DNA from: Polytrichum commune
Lineage: Eukaryota > Streptophyta > Polytrichopsida > Polytrichales > Polytrichaceae
Length of the DNA: 60,000 nucleotides
Assembly: GCA_950295325.1 (NCBI GenBank)
Contig: OX485804.1
Coordinates: 1,490,001 to 1,550,000, forward strand
Direction of reading: 5' to 3'
Part shown: piece after piece, positions 1-12,585 of the stretch
Layout: each line of letters starts with the position of its first letter
Position numbering within the stretch: position 1 is the first letter of the stretch
Program-made: the position numbers and the translations under genes
The notes under the pieces: model-generated
Told to the model about the DNA's origin: nothing
Database searches by the model: none
The model's input: only the letters and a program-made list of their open reading frames with translations

Positions 1-608
1 GAGCAGTTAAGTACATTGATTTTTCTGTATAAGATAATGCCTGCGGACATGAACAAAGTACCCTAACCCTGGATCCCCTCCAAATGTGAAGTTGGACCTC
101 AAGTTTGGGGAATCTTGAAGGATTGTCAATCCTTCCTTCAAAGGAACATTCTTGCATGATGATTACACCACTTGAGGTGTTCCAAGGAAGGAACTTTTGT
201 GGACCTGTCAGTTATACAGCAATAGCTTATATATGGTGGCTTAACAAATAAGACCAACACCAAAAATTTTGCACTGCGTTGAGGGGATTGGTGTGTATTG
301 TCCGGACATTTCAGGAGATAGCTTGTGGATGGTGGACACTGAATTACATTTTGTTGTTTTGAAAGAGAGTGCGGGCGACCTTATTTTATTTTTTTGGGCA
401 GAAATCAATTTTCTAAGTCCCAACTTCTTATTTGTGATGTTTGCCATTAATGTAAATTTGTTATGTGTTTTCTTTTTGCAGGTAATAATTTAATCCCAGA
501 ATTTCCAATCTGCAGTTTGGAGGCGTTTGATGTGAGCTTTACCATGTGTACATCTCAAATGAGTGTGCCTTCCTAACAAGGGCATTTTCATCATGGGTGA
601 TGGACCAG

Positions 609-3124
609 TTCAACATGAGTGCATACCACAGGCAATTTTGGGCATGGATGTCATTTGCCAAGCCAAATCAGGAATGGGGAAGACAGCTGTCTTTGTCCTT
701 TCCACCTTGCAGCAGATTGAGCCTGTTGCAGGACAGGTTGCAGCACTGGTTCTTTGCCATACCCGCGAGTTAGCATACCAGGTACTTAAAACCATTTGAT
801 TTCAAGAAGCCACATATCTCCTTGCAGTATACATGTCAGCAATTCTGATTGTATCCCAATCTAGTTCTGATATGTTTATTTGTTCTTTTATGTCATATAA
901 AATGCCACAAGTTTCATTATTTTATATGTCCATTGGTTACAGAACTTCTCAGACAGTGAACAAATTTCTTAGGATATATTAGTTTATCAAACTGAAATCT
1001 TCCATTTACATGGCTATCTGTTATTACTGTGTCTATCAACTCGAACTGATGTGTTCTGTACTATGTGAGTTTCTGACATGAGAATTTTGTCTGCAGATTT
1101 GCCACGAGTTTGAGAGGTTTAGCACCTATCTTCCAGACATCAAGGTGGCAGTGTTCTACGGTGGTGTCAATATTAAGACCCACAAAGACTTGCTGAAGAA
1201 TGAGTGCCCTCACATTGTTGTGGGCACACCTGGACGGATTCTGGGTCTTACTAGAGACAAGGATTTGAGCCTCAAGAGTGTGAGGCACTTCATTCTTGAT
1301 GAATGTGACAAAATGCTGGAGTCGCTTGGTATGTCTTACCTTCTTTTGGGGTTACATGGATATCTTGTATACGTGTGCCAACTGGGTTGAAGGATCCGGA
1401 GGCCATTGTCAAGACTCTTGAGTTTGTTAAGAGCACCATGTTTTCTCATTTTGTTGGGTAATTTGTGGTTTTGGACTGTTCTATTCTACATTGACATGTT
1501 TCTCCTGGTTGAAGGAGTGCTTTTAGCACTGACTGCCAGTGTGTTGTAGACATGCGAAGGGATGTACAGGAAATTTTCAAGCTGACACCACATGACAAGC
1601 AAGTTATGATGTTCTCTGCCACATTGAGCAAAGAGATTCGACCTGTCTGCAAAAGATTCATGCAAGATGTAATGTCTCGTGGCCAACTCAATCCTTCACA
1701 ACTCCCGGGGCACAATCTTCCTTTCTTGGTGCTGGCAGGCTGCTAAATGTTTTTATCCGCCATGGCTCGTTGTCTTTGTCTAGGGGCCAGTCAAGACCTG
1801 TCCAACCTTTTCGCTCTGGTTGACCGTTTATACAATCATTCAGCAACAAATACTGGGAGCAACAGTGTAGGTTGAGTATTTTGGGCCCCAGTGCTTCAGA
1901 CTAGAATTAGATGGAAGGAGCTGATAATCTAGAGCATGCTTAATTAAATATCTAAAGATGGGAAGGATACTCAAAAGTAGCAGGATTTACTCAACGTACA
2001 CAAATCAGCAGCAATTCTCTTAAAGTATGTCTTCTGCTACATCGTCTTTTACCCGGTATCCTGCGATGATGAGGGGATGCATTTGGAGTTCCGTGTCATC
2101 TCTGGGAAGTTCCTACTTATGTGCATTGCGCATTTGGGGTGAGAACCAGCTCTGCCTCTTCTAAATGGAAGGCAACAAAGACACAGATTGTCCATCAGTC
2201 GGCATCCTTTTTATGACCCGTATGCAGTATCTGCAGTTTTTAATGCAGGTTTATGGTTTATGGGGTTTATGGAGGCTGCTAAAGGGAAAGCTTACACGCA
2301 GGAAAATATGTGGGCTACTTTATTTTTTATTGGCACCTTTGGGAAAGCAAGTGTGTCATGAGGCGCTCGCGATTCGATTGCAAACAAAGATACATCCTCA
2401 AAATCCTCACCTGTCTGTGTGTGTGTGGTGTCCTATGTTGCTTGCTGGCGTTTCTTCTACAGCCCATGGAGATTTATGTGGATGACGAAGCAAAGCTCAC
2501 TCTGCACGGACTGGTGCAGGTAGATATTGATTCTGATCTTTGTAGGACTACCTGTGTGTTTGAATAATGTTCTTGAGACAATATGCTTTATTTTAGAGGT
2601 GCATGTGTTATTATTAGGTTAGTCAGATTATGACTCATTTGGTGCTGCTAATATAATCAATTTTCCATAAGCATTTTTCTTTGTGTTTATGACGACAGCA
2701 TTATATCAAGCTGAGCGAGGTGGAAAAGAACAGGAAACTCAACGACTTGCTGGATGCGCTAGATTTCAACCAGGTGGTCATCTTCGTGAAGAGCGTGAGC
2801 CGTGCTGCAGAGTTGAACAAGCTTCTGGTGGAGTGCAACTTTCCTTCCATCTGCATTCACTCTGGCATGTCGCAGGAGGAAAGGTGAATGCTACCACATT
2901 AACTCCTCCCTCCTTTTTTTTGGACTATGTCACAATAACCTTCAGGACAGTTTAAGAGTGCATACAGTAGAAACCTCCTTATTGCAATTCTGGAGCTGCA
3001 ATTACTGACAATGTCCCTTGTTTCTGGGTGTAGGTTGACAAGGTATAAAGGTTTCAAAGAAGGCCACAAACGTATACTGGTGGCTACTGACTTAGTTGGG
3101 CGTGGAATTGATATTGAACGTGTC

Positions 3125-3157
<33 letters not shown>

Positions 3158-4081
3158 GCTGATACATATTTGCACAGGGTAGGTGCTTTACAGATTTCCA
3201 TATGAAATTGGGCAGTTGTTGCAAGTTGCAGATCAATCAAATAGTGTAGATTGCAGCAGTAGTTATCATTTTATGGATACTCTGGTCTCTTACGTGTTCA
3301 TACTAAAAATCTTCTTGGCTCTTTTATCTTGCAGGTTGGCAGGGCAGGTCGATTTGGAACTAAAGGTCTCGCTATCACGTTTGTGGCCTCTGCTTCAGAT
3401 TCTGATGTTCTTAATCAGGTATCGCCTCTTGCCTTCATGTCCCTTTTTGGGTGGCACAGTTAGGCACTGTCCAAGAGACTACCCTATTTACACTTGAGTC
3501 CATGAGAATTGTAAATGGATTGAAAATACTTAAGGTTGTGGGAGCATAGTGTACAGAAACTTTGTAAAAGTGTCATTATCCCCATTTGGCTTAGCTATAT
3601 GTATAGGAGGATTGAGAGTGGCAAAATCCACTAAATCACTTCATAGTGAGGATATAGATTCCTAGGGTCTGCACATACTCTAGCGCGGGGTTCAGTCTTA
3701 CCATCATCATTTCTTTTCTTTCCTTGTACATCTACTGTATGGAGTCTTGGTGGTCTTTTCAGAGAAAGAATCTGGAGGATGATTAATCGTTTTCATTAAT
3801 TGTGTCTGAATTGTTTCCAAATTTCTTTGTTGCAGGTACAAGAGCGCTTTGAAGTGGACATTAAGGAGCTGCCAGAACAAATCGACACTACTACCTACAG
3901 TAAGTGGTCCAGATCATCTTCCTGAGCCAGCCCTCTTGGGTCTCTATATGTGATGTTGTAGACTTTTATACCTGCACTAATGCCAGTGAATGACAGCATG
4001 TCCCTCCAGTATTCATATTCTTCCAAGTTACAATTGGTCCTGACTTGTGCCCTCCTTGTTCTGGTTGCAGTGCCATCGTGA
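609..4081 (+). CDS. UAP56: UAP56/SUB2-type DECD-box ATP-dependent RNA helicase, 5'-incomplete
   Basis: Nuclear RNA helicase of the TREX mRNA-export and splicing complex (family knowledge). Exons by splice site and phase: 609-781, 1097-1328, 1550-1668, 2463-2519, 2699-2883, 3034-3178, 3335-3418, 3836-3899, 4071-4081. All introns are GT-AG and the phases join without a stop. The visible product begins [14 protein letters not shown] and holds the Walker [17 protein letters not shown] (not DEAD), the SAT motif, and [10 protein letters not shown]; it ends TYMPS-stop, as UAP56 proteins do. About 355 of the usual ~430 residues are seen. The N-terminal exons (acidic tail, GFRDFLLKPELL region) are not in bases 1-608. 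The acceptor CCAG at 605-608, after a CCTAAC-like branch site, suggests that they lie left of the window; a 5'-truncated copy is the alternative. No internal break is seen. Confidence 0.92.
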
Positions 4082-4880
4082 TCTTATATTGTAGCATCCA
4101 AAACCAAGGAAGATGGTGTATTAGTGCTATTATCGAAGCAGCGGATGTGTGTTGTAGTTAAGAGACTTTTTAAAGGTTTTATTTTGAGAATTAGACTTTA
4201 GTGCATTTTGCAGGTTAGTCAAGATCTCCTGCATACCCTCTTGGGAGACACCTGTGCATATATTCTTATTTTGGAGCAATACCGCGGTGTCCCATTTGTA
4301 TGCTACAGAGAAAACTGTTGAAAGGAGATATGTGAGATAGTTTACATGTGTTTTTTATCAGGATACATCACAAGAAGGATCAGCAGTCTACTTATTGTGA
4401 CAAATCTTTTATTTCTCCACATGTTGTGCTGTAGACCTTGCCGGGTGCTGTTACAGTATTCCCTCTGGTATCACCTCTCACGGATGGCCTGGAAAATCTC
4501 CTGAGACCTATATTGATTTCTGCCACAGCGTGCAAGCACTATGTGCAATTTATGTTAAAAATCTGCATGGAAACAGGTTGAAGTTATGCACAGGAAGAGA
4601 ATTCCCGAGGCTGCATCGTACTGCCTGCCGTAACATTTTCTGCAACTAAGAGGCGGTGGATGAAGGATGTAAGCTCTCTTTTAGGAGAGCACCAACTCTC
4701 CTCAAATATAATGTAGGATGTATTCGCTCAACCAACGATTTTTCAACTGGCTATTCGCCAGTGATTTGCTATTTTAAAAATAAAATGTTTTTTTTGAGAT
4801 TATTCCACCATTTATGGTGGATGAAAAAACCAGAAATATCCATAAACTGGACGATGGACGATTATCCCTATCTCTAGAGA
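4082..4880. other. 3' flank of helicase gene, no further gene
   Basis: About 800 bases after the helicase stop hold the probable 3' UTR and flanking DNA. Short open frames here show no recognisable domain. Confidence 0.4.
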
Positions 4881-4884
4881 TACC

Positions 4885-5015
4885 AGATTTGGCACTTTTA
4901 CTCCTATAATGCAGTTGAAGAAGAGGTACATTTTGTGTTGGAATGTCCCCCATACAACCCCATTAGAGATAAGTTTCCATCACTATTCAGGGAGCCTCAA
5001 GTCTTAACTTTCAAT
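4885..5015 (+). pseudogene. Retrotransposon RT C-terminal remnant (copy 1)
   Basis: Translated on the + strand, this reads roughly EEEVHFVLECPPYNPIRDKF followed by PSLF. This is the Cys/His tail typical of plant LINE reverse transcriptases (zf-RVT-like: H-F-V-L-E-C-P). It is interrupted by stops. A second copy with the same DNA lies at 51290-51430. Only this terminal part is recognisable, so the parent element cannot be named. Confidence 0.5.
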
Positions 5016-6950
5016 TATACCAATGAGTTAATATTCTTATTCTTTTATATGTATATATGTGCGATTTTGTTTGAAAAATTTCCGAGTTGTTTAACTTGCT
5101 TGAATGTGCAATAGTTTTTGGAAGTGTTCCTTCTAGGCTTGGTTACCTTAGGGCCCAGGCAAACTTGCTTGTTAGCTAGCATTCATGTTAATCTAGTGGG
5201 TGTGTTACCTAACAATGCCTGAATTGGGTCTGCACTTGAGCTCCTATGAAACTGACCTGATAGTTTACTATTGGAGTTATCTATTTTTTCGGGATCCGGT
5301 CAACATTTTCTTTTTGGGCAACTTCTTTCTTTCTTGGTTGAATGCTTTCTTCTTCTTCGTCTTCTTCACCCTCCCTCTGAGCAACATTGTTTTTCCAACA
5401 TTACTGTCCCATGAGGATATTTTGGTTCAAATGAGGACTTGTAGAATTGTGGATGGTATGCAAATTAATAAATTTTCACCCAAGATGTTTTGTGGCAATA
5501 CATGGCATATCAAAATGAAGTTGTAAGTAAGATGTTATAGAAGGTGTCCATGGAAATTTTACATGACTTGGACTCTATGATATCCCAACTGTGATATTAA
5601 ATAACTTAAATGCCATAATTCATAAGAACATACTCATAAAATTGTAATTGAATGAAATTCGAGTCATAAGCGTAAATCACAATTATGGTTATCCTATAAA
5701 AAAATCAATTATAAATTTGTTCAGATAGTAAACTCTTTTGATCAAGCAGACATTTATTTTGTTTTTCTTTCCTCTATCATCTATAAATGGTCATTATTGA
5801 ATCCCATAATTTGGTTCCTTATAAGTCTGCATGTGCTCACAATACTTAGAAGATTTTCAAACCAAGGTTGTGAAATCTCAATTTGTGAGGAAATTTACCA
5901 CTTTGAAACTTAAAAATAAATTACATGGAGTTTATCAAGTTATGCCCAAACATCAACCACATGTACATGTAGATTTTGAATCGATATCAAAATATATAAT
6001 TCTTCACAAAGTTTTTGCTTTCTAGCTTTGTAATCTTCAATATATATATCACATGAACAATGTGCTCTTGTGTTAAAAAAAAAAGCTTGGGCTTGGACTT
6101 GTAAAGAAAACCTCTCCATGAGCTTTTGCCATATTTTCTACTCAATAAGCTCCTAGTTTGCAATATGCTCCAACTCCAACTAGTTCACATGTCAAGGATG
6201 TAGGTAATTATCAAATTAGACATAAGAACAATCTCTCTCTCTCAACCCCCCCCCCAAAAAAAAAAAAAAATTGCATCATTGTACATAAGATAGGAAATTG
6301 CAACGGAATGTGTCAGCAAATTACTTACTTTTCAATTTTCCTATATATGAACATGTGCATTGGCATTATATGGATTCATGATTAATGACCTCAACATCAA
6401 GCATTTGTCGACCATCTTAGAGTTTTATTTTTATTTTTTATTTTTTAAAATGTGCAAAATGTGTAAAGAATACAAAAGGGATTTTATTAAGAATTTGGTT
6501 TATAATATATGCATATGGGATGGGTGTTATTCTACCTTGTTTTGTAGAATCAAATAGGGTGGTTTGGGGGTGAGGATGTGTATCCCAAGGCTCCTCTAAT
6601 GTCACATTCCTCTTTTACACAAGAATAATACAATCATGAATGAGACACCAATATTGAGAACTTTCAAAACCTTATAAATTACAAATGCTTTACAACTTAA
6701 ACACACTATTGTGATTGCAATGAGCTTGAACCTCCCGACCATAGGAAAGACTAAAGATGTTCCTCTCTTCTCCCTTGAGCTCTCTCTTATACCCAAAGGC
6801 ACTCCTAGTCCTATCCATCATTATCCATAGTATATAAGATATACTTTTAGAATTCTCAAGTCTTACAAAATTTAGACTGAAGCTTCCTTATCTATATACA
6901 TAGATCATTTCACCGTATGATCATGTCTTATTTTTTGGCTTAATCACAAT
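5016..6950. other. AT-rich intergenic stretch
   Basis: No gene or domain is recognised. It holds short homopolymers (a C run then an A run near 6246-6270). The open frames at 5200-5526 and 5831-6025 are low-complexity and lack homology that I can recognise. Confidence 0.5.
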
Positions 6951-6954
6951 CCTC

Positions 6955-7441
6955 TAGTTGGAATTGTCTCATTCCAACTTGATGCATTCATCCATTCCTT
7001 TAGTTGGAAGTATCTAATTCCAACTTAATCCAACCATCCATTCTTCTAGTTGGAACCATCTAAATCCAACTAGATTCATTCATTCATTCTTGTAGTTGGA
7101 TCTGTCTAATTTCAACTAGATTTATTCATCCATTCTTGTAGTTGGAAATGTCTAATCCTGACTAGATTCATTCATCCATTCTTCTAGTTGGAGCTATCTA
7201 ATTCCAACTAGATTAATTCATTGAGAGTTGTCTAGGTCCAATGAATAACATCCATTTGTTGGAGTAGTCTAACTCCGATTCATGTCTTCTACTTGGAGTT
7301 GTCTAACTCCAACACAAAGATCTTCAAGAGGGAGGTGTCTAACTCCCGTTCACGATTCCTTCGTGGGTTGTCTAGCCCTTGTGCACCATTCTCTCGGGTT
7401 GTTTGACCCAATTCAATCTTTGGAGTTGTTCGACTCCAAAC
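6955..7441. repeat. Array of ~13 imperfect hairpins with covarying stems
   Basis: Units are spaced about 46 bases apart at first, then 30-38. Each is a short inverted repeat around a conserved centre near GTCTAA. Early units have stems of the type TAGTTGGA / TCCAACTA, with spacers like ATTCATTCATCCATTC. Later units change both arms together: GGGAG/CTCCC (7330-7348), GGG/CCC (7364-7377), GGGT/ACCC (7396-7409) and TTGGAGT/ACTCCAA (7420-7439). This is a palindromic minisatellite; no coding or tRNA-like signal accompanies it. Confidence 0.8.
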
Positions 7442-7989
7442 ACCATTTTCTCACATGCTAAGTACAAAAAAATACATTTAGTCTTTCTTTCTTGCATAAC
7501 CTAACATTGAATCTTTGAATCTGGGTATACTACATCTAAGGTCTCCACAAGAGGAACGTATTCATCCATATACCCCAAAAGTGAATCTGTGCTCATCCAT
7601 GAAGCAATACTTGTTCTCCCTTGTGTCAAATTTAAATGATTTTGTTGATTAAAATAATTAATAAGCATACATATAACACATGTTTTTTAAAAAAATTCTC
7701 CCCCAAAATAGCTTATATATTTTTAATACAATAAATTAAGGAAATTTACTTAGAAATTTCCAAATTGCCATATACAAACATGAGGTTGTAATGTAGTCTA
7801 TGATGTGTATGTGCAGTCTTCCTATTAATATTGATTTTTTTATTTATTACAAGGGTTTTGATAAGGGGCCCCACATGTGCTCCCAAAGGAGAGCATGTCA
7901 ATACATATTGATTTATGACATGTATACATGTATACATACTCATAAGCATTTGATTTCTTCTAGAAGCTTATATTTTGGCTTATATTCCA
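7442..7989. other. AT-rich intergenic stretch
   Basis: Nothing recognisable beyond short A and T runs. The short ORFs on both strands look fortuitous. Confidence 0.4.
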
Positions 7990-8160
7990 TGTAGGCTCAA
8001 TAGTCAACAACATTGGGGGTGGGGGGGGGGACCTATATAACCACTTAATGAGCACGGGAATCTTCACTTTACTAATGAATAACATAGTCACACGAGGTCC
8101 AAATATTATGAGGCAAATGGTTGTGGGCACGATTCGGTTTTACATGTTTTTCAAATTCTA
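7990..8160 (+). repeat. Dispersed repeat family R1, copy a
   Basis: Contains the family landmarks CTCAATAGTCAACAACATTG, a G run, GGGACCTATATAACC and ATGAGCACGGGAATCTTCAC. The same order recurs at 9255-10060, 51940-52285 and 40315-40565 (reverse strand), and partly at 17505-17660. No coding capacity is seen in the shared part. Downstream, bases 8190-8371 are open in one frame (ending SSPSHAFNF) but are not recognised. Confidence 0.6.
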
Positions 8161-9254
8161 CAAGAAATGGTCCCCCATCCTCTCCAGGGTAAATGAATTG
8201 AACTTTCTACAGACTTGTAAGGTCGAGCACATCTATAATTATTGTTGGCATGTCGATGTCAAGGATGGCAAGCCACAACCATATGAACACATGAGGTGGC
8301 GTTATAGGATTGGGTACGAGGACACCTTGCACAAAGCATACTCCTCTCCTTCCCATGCCTTCAATTTTTAGGGGCCGTCGATCTTCATGATCGAAGAGTC
8401 CATAGGAGAGGGCACCAAAATGGTTATGTCTAGTAACCCCTCTCAGCCTTCCTGAACTGCAAAGGTTACCTAGTTCATACAACTATTTGCTCAACTTCTC
8501 ACTATACACGTATGTGGTCGAATTACAAGATGTCATGTGGAACCTAAAAAGGCCTCTAATCAACAAACCGCGAGCGTTGGTGAGATGAAAGGGGCGACAT
8601 GAAAATAATAATAAGTTCAGGCCCATTGTTCCATGAACGCCTTTGGCATAAAGGAAGAATATTCATTAGGTGTGTGCACATGGGAGCTAGAGGCAGGAAG
8701 GGCCTAAAGTAGACGTGCCTAATTTAGTCACTTGTCTTTTGAACACCTCAAGGGTAGATCACTTAGTGCATTTTAAAAACGACGTGCGACATAATATAGA
8801 GAGGATTAAAATCATTTGAAATAAAAATTATAAAGGAATTCCAAATAATGAAGGGGCCATTTAATGTAGAGAATCCCATTATAAGTAAGTTAGATGGACA
8901 TAAAACGTGGGCCATTATTTTTTTGTAAAATTAATATAGGGGCTGAAGATATGGATCCTAGAAGGTATGTTTAGTATGGTATGTAAATGGGTTTAGGACT
9001 CACGGGGATGGATGATAATTGGGATTTTCGTCTGTCCAAAAATGGATGAAAAGAGAACGCGCCGTCGTTAAAAGGAATATAGAGTACAAAAAATTACAGT
9101 GACTTGGACAATATAAGTAATGGAAGGGTGCAAATAAATTGGCCATTTTTGAAATTTAAGTAATTATAGGGAGGCTTTAATTCAACCCTTGAAGGTAAAT
9201 AGCCCCAAAACAAAAAACCCCCAACCGCACGTGGTGCACAAAAATGCCTTAGAG

Positions 9255-10060
9255 TGATCTACCCGTGGAACACCTATATTGAGTGGTGTGCGTTTGGTGT
9301 GGCTCTAAGAACGGATACTAGTAAAACATGTGTTAAAAAGAGATTGAACTTCATGCTCAAAATATGATAACCATTTTAAATTCAATAATCAACGTAATTG
9401 GAGGGGACCTATATGAACCTTATGGCGGGACCCCGGGGTCCTGCATAGACTCTCTCTCAAAACCTCATTAATTATTTATTTTGCTGGAGTGCTTATGTTG
9501 CAACCTAAACCTCAACCTAAACCTAAACCTCTAGATGTTGGCTAGAAGTCATTACTACATCTCACAATGTACCGTTGGATCTCTCTTGCTCTCAGCTAAG
9601 TTTCTCTTTTGATAACTTCACTCAAAAATATGTTCTTACACTTATTTCTCCAAAAATCCATCTAAAAAATGAGCATGATACCCCTACAAATGACTAATTG
9701 CATCATCATTAAAAAAAATGATCTGAATGTCCCCGTGTAGCTCATGATGTGAGCAGTCGATTGCCACTTTCGTAGAAAGAATTGGAGTCATATCGATGGT
9801 GCTACAAAGTTTTTGCGAGAGCCAGGGGCCGATGGGACCCCGGGGTCCCGCCATATGGTTCATATGACCATTTCATGAGCATGAGAATCGTCACTTTGAT
9901 AATGGATAAGCTATTCATTTGAGCTCCAAAAATTTATGAGGAAAGTATCTTACGGCCTTGATTTGGATTTGTTAATCATTTTGCACTAATCGTGTGTTCA
10001 CATCCTTGGAGAAGTGGGCTATTTGGAATAAGTAACCATTTAAGACCCATCTACCTTGTG
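9255..10060 (+). repeat. Dispersed repeat family R1, copy b, split by an insertion
   Basis: The 9255-9410 half carries CACCTATATTGAGTGGTGTG, AAGAACGGATAC and GGGGACCTATATG. The 9866-10060 half carries CCATTTCATGAGCATGAGAA and TTTATGAGG. Together they match copy c at 51940-52285; the break corresponds to the 9411-9865 insertion. After it, 10063-10254 is open for 63 codons (MAVLALKGDKDFRP...), with no recognised family. Confidence 0.6.
9411..9865. mobile_element. Short non-autonomous DNA transposon with GC-rich palindromic termini
   Basis: Both ends carry the inverted sequence ATATGAACC(T/A)TATGGCGGG followed by ACCCCGGGGTCC, about 31 bp on each side. It interrupts repeat R1 at the same place where other R1 copies are continuous. 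The target duplication is short and ambiguous (ATATGA-like on both sides). The interior is AT-rich, has CCTAAA-type repeats (9506-9530) and no ORF. Confidence 0.6.
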
Positions 10061-10260
10061 ATTTGGCCGTTCTTGCCCTCAAGGGCGACAAGGATTTCCG
10101 GCCGAGCTGCTATGACTGGGACGATATTGAAGGGTATGGTGTGGTCTTGGAGAGTGAAGAAAGAGAGAAGGCCAAGGAGTGGAAGTCGCAGAAGGGCAAG
10201 AAGGATTGTAATCAATGTTCAAGATTGAAGCCCTCATATGAGTTTCATTTTTAAGGGCCC

Positions 10261-11129
10261 TCAAATTTCAGCCTTTCAGTTGAAGGGTTGGTTCAAATCC
10301 AAGAAGTGTCAATCTAAGAATATAGAAATGAAATACAAAACTCATATTAAACTTGTGCATGAATTATATGGTACACGTTTCTAGTATAATGTGAAGAATT
10401 ATGAATCAACCATCTAACTCCACTTCTTGTAGTGACAATGCCCTACGCTTGTTGGTTCTTGTGGTGGGCAAATTATATTGAGGACTTCAAGTGACGTCCT
10501 CATTTTCAATTTGGGGTTGCGTTTTGAAGGGTTGTTTTGAGAGAGGTATATTTTGAAGGGCCAAATTGCGTTTGAAGGGCATTGAAGACTTCAGTCTTGA
10601 ACACTGATTCTAATCCATCAGCGCCCTCATCCAAGGATTAGTCTGTAGACTGAGCCTTACAGCAACCCTGCAAATTTTGGTTCCTTTTGATCTGATTTTA
10701 TGTCTAGTTCCTGAAGGTTCAAATTTGGTAGAACCGAAACAGACTCGTACATATCAAACATAAGTTGGCAGCCATATTGCATACTGTCTGAAATGTGAAA
10801 TCATTGTAATGTTATATTAATGTCTTCAAGGTCAACAAGGCGGACACCACTAATTTCCATCTGGACGTAAGTGAAGCATACGGTGTGCAACATTTATCAT
10901 GCCAAGCAGGCAGATACAACTACCAGGTGGAAGCCTGTGCAAATTGAAGAAGGATTCCAATTGAGCAATGTGTGTGATCAACTTGTTTAGAGTTTAACAA
11001 CTTCCTCTGCTTCAAATTTGGACTATGGTGTTCTGAAGTTTGTGGCCTATGTTTTGGTTTATGATGTTCTATGCACTATGTGTGTGCTGCTTTTGTAATT
11101 AAACCTGTCCATGAACAGTTTCCTTTCTG
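10261..11129. other. Intergenic stretch
   Basis: No gene is recognised. It may include further diverged flank of the helicase duplication that begins near 11130, but no exon can be aligned here. Confidence 0.35.
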
Positions 11130-12120
11130 TTTATGATGGTCTCACTATCATACCAACCTAAGCAATGCGGAAAGGACCGTGAAGCTCTACGACTTGCTAG
11201 TTTACCTCAACCACTTTTGGAGTGAGGCATTCACTCTAAAAAACCTTCAATCTGCATTCACTCTTGTCATGTCACGAGGTAAGGTAAATGCTTCCACATC
11301 ATTCCTTTGTTTGGATTCATGTCAGCTTAACCTTAGAACAGTTTGTAAGTATATAATAAAAATATTTAAAAAAAATTAACTCCCAGTTTCTGGAGGTGTC
11401 ACTTTGTACATGTATTAGTTTCCAAGGAATTGTACATACAGTTGGATTTACTATGTAAGGTTGTAGAAATATTCTGATAGACAAAAACTTCTTTTTTTCA
11501 CTTTGCTTTTGCCGACAATGAACATGTACAGAGTCATATTCGGGATAAAATATGATTATTTTGTCTTCAGTGCTTTGCTATAAGTAAAGGAGCATTTTAA
11601 GCATGACAAAATTCAATAAATCATTCCAATGTAGTGAGATTCTAGATCCCTAGGGTCTACATACTCTAGTCGGTCAAGTCTTACTATGATTGAATTTCAC
11701 TCTTGTACACCGTATTAGGCGGGCTGACTGTTTGGAGTCTTGGTGGTGCTTTGATTCATTGAAACATCATTTCTGGAAGGTGATACAATAATCATCTCAA
11801 TAACTGTGTCTGATTTTCATAACTCTCTTCAGCGCAGATGCAAGAGCGCTTTGAAGTGGACAGTCAGGAACTGCTAGAACAAATTCTAATCGACACTACT
11901 ATCCACAGTAAGTAGTCCATGAGACACAAATTTAATCTCTTTGCATCATCTTCTTCGGCCTGAGCTAGCTCTCTTAAGATCTCTCTCTATGTATGTATGT
12001 GATGTTGTAGATTGATAGCAGCACTAATACCAGTGAATGATAGCACAATAGATTCAGCATTTGTCCCTCCCATATTCCATTTGTCCTAGGTTACAATCAC
12101 ATTGTATATAAATTTTCACT
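11130..12120 (+). pseudogene. Decayed partial duplicate of the UAP56 helicase gene (introns included)
   Basis: Bases 11130-11300 align with exon 5 of the helicase and its donor (ACGACTTGCTAG, CTGCATTCACTCT, AGGTAAATGC). Bases 11570-11700 align with helicase intron sequence near 3600-3710 (CCTAGGGTCTACATACTCTAG). Bases 11838-11909 align with the penultimate exon (GAGCGCTTTGAAGTGGACA), and 12000-12060 with the last intron. Exons 6 and 7 are missing and exon 5 is scrambled. Because introns are kept, this is a DNA-level duplication and not a retrocopy. Confidence 0.85.
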
Positions 12121-12585
12121 TCACTTATTCACAGCAGGCTGCTTCCGGACAATGGGAATTATATTCTGCACAATACTAACAAGCATCAGGAGGAATGATG
12201 AGATTAAACACCTGGGGGAACGATGGAAATTTTCACTCTATGGAACACTTTTCAATATAACAGAATACAGTGTAAAAGGTAACTCTTCCGGCACTTCTGC
12301 GTGTTGGGTCTATTTCTTTGCAAACCTAATCGCACACCAAACTCTTACAAGCTTCCAAAATCCACTTTGGTGCAGCAGTGTAGGGCCAATAAATATTAGA
12401 GAAGGAAAAAGAAAAAAAGAAAAGAAAAAAAACAACACAAAAAAAACTCGACAGCATCAAGGGGTGAGGGGGGCAGGAGATGGCCATGGAGCTTCTGATG
12501 ACTACACAATCCGCCTGTACAACAAGCTCATAGCCAACTGTCTACTTCCCACTTTCTTGACAGTCTATCAACCATGTCCACGCTT

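Noticed and set aside
5200-5526. 108-codon hydrophobic ORF
   Set aside because: Phe/Leu-rich from T-rich DNA, with no domain and no splice or promoter context.
9500-9535. Telomeric repeat tract (CCTAAAC)
   Set aside because: Only four degenerate CCTAAA/CCTCAA units, not CCCTAAA; within a MITE-like element.
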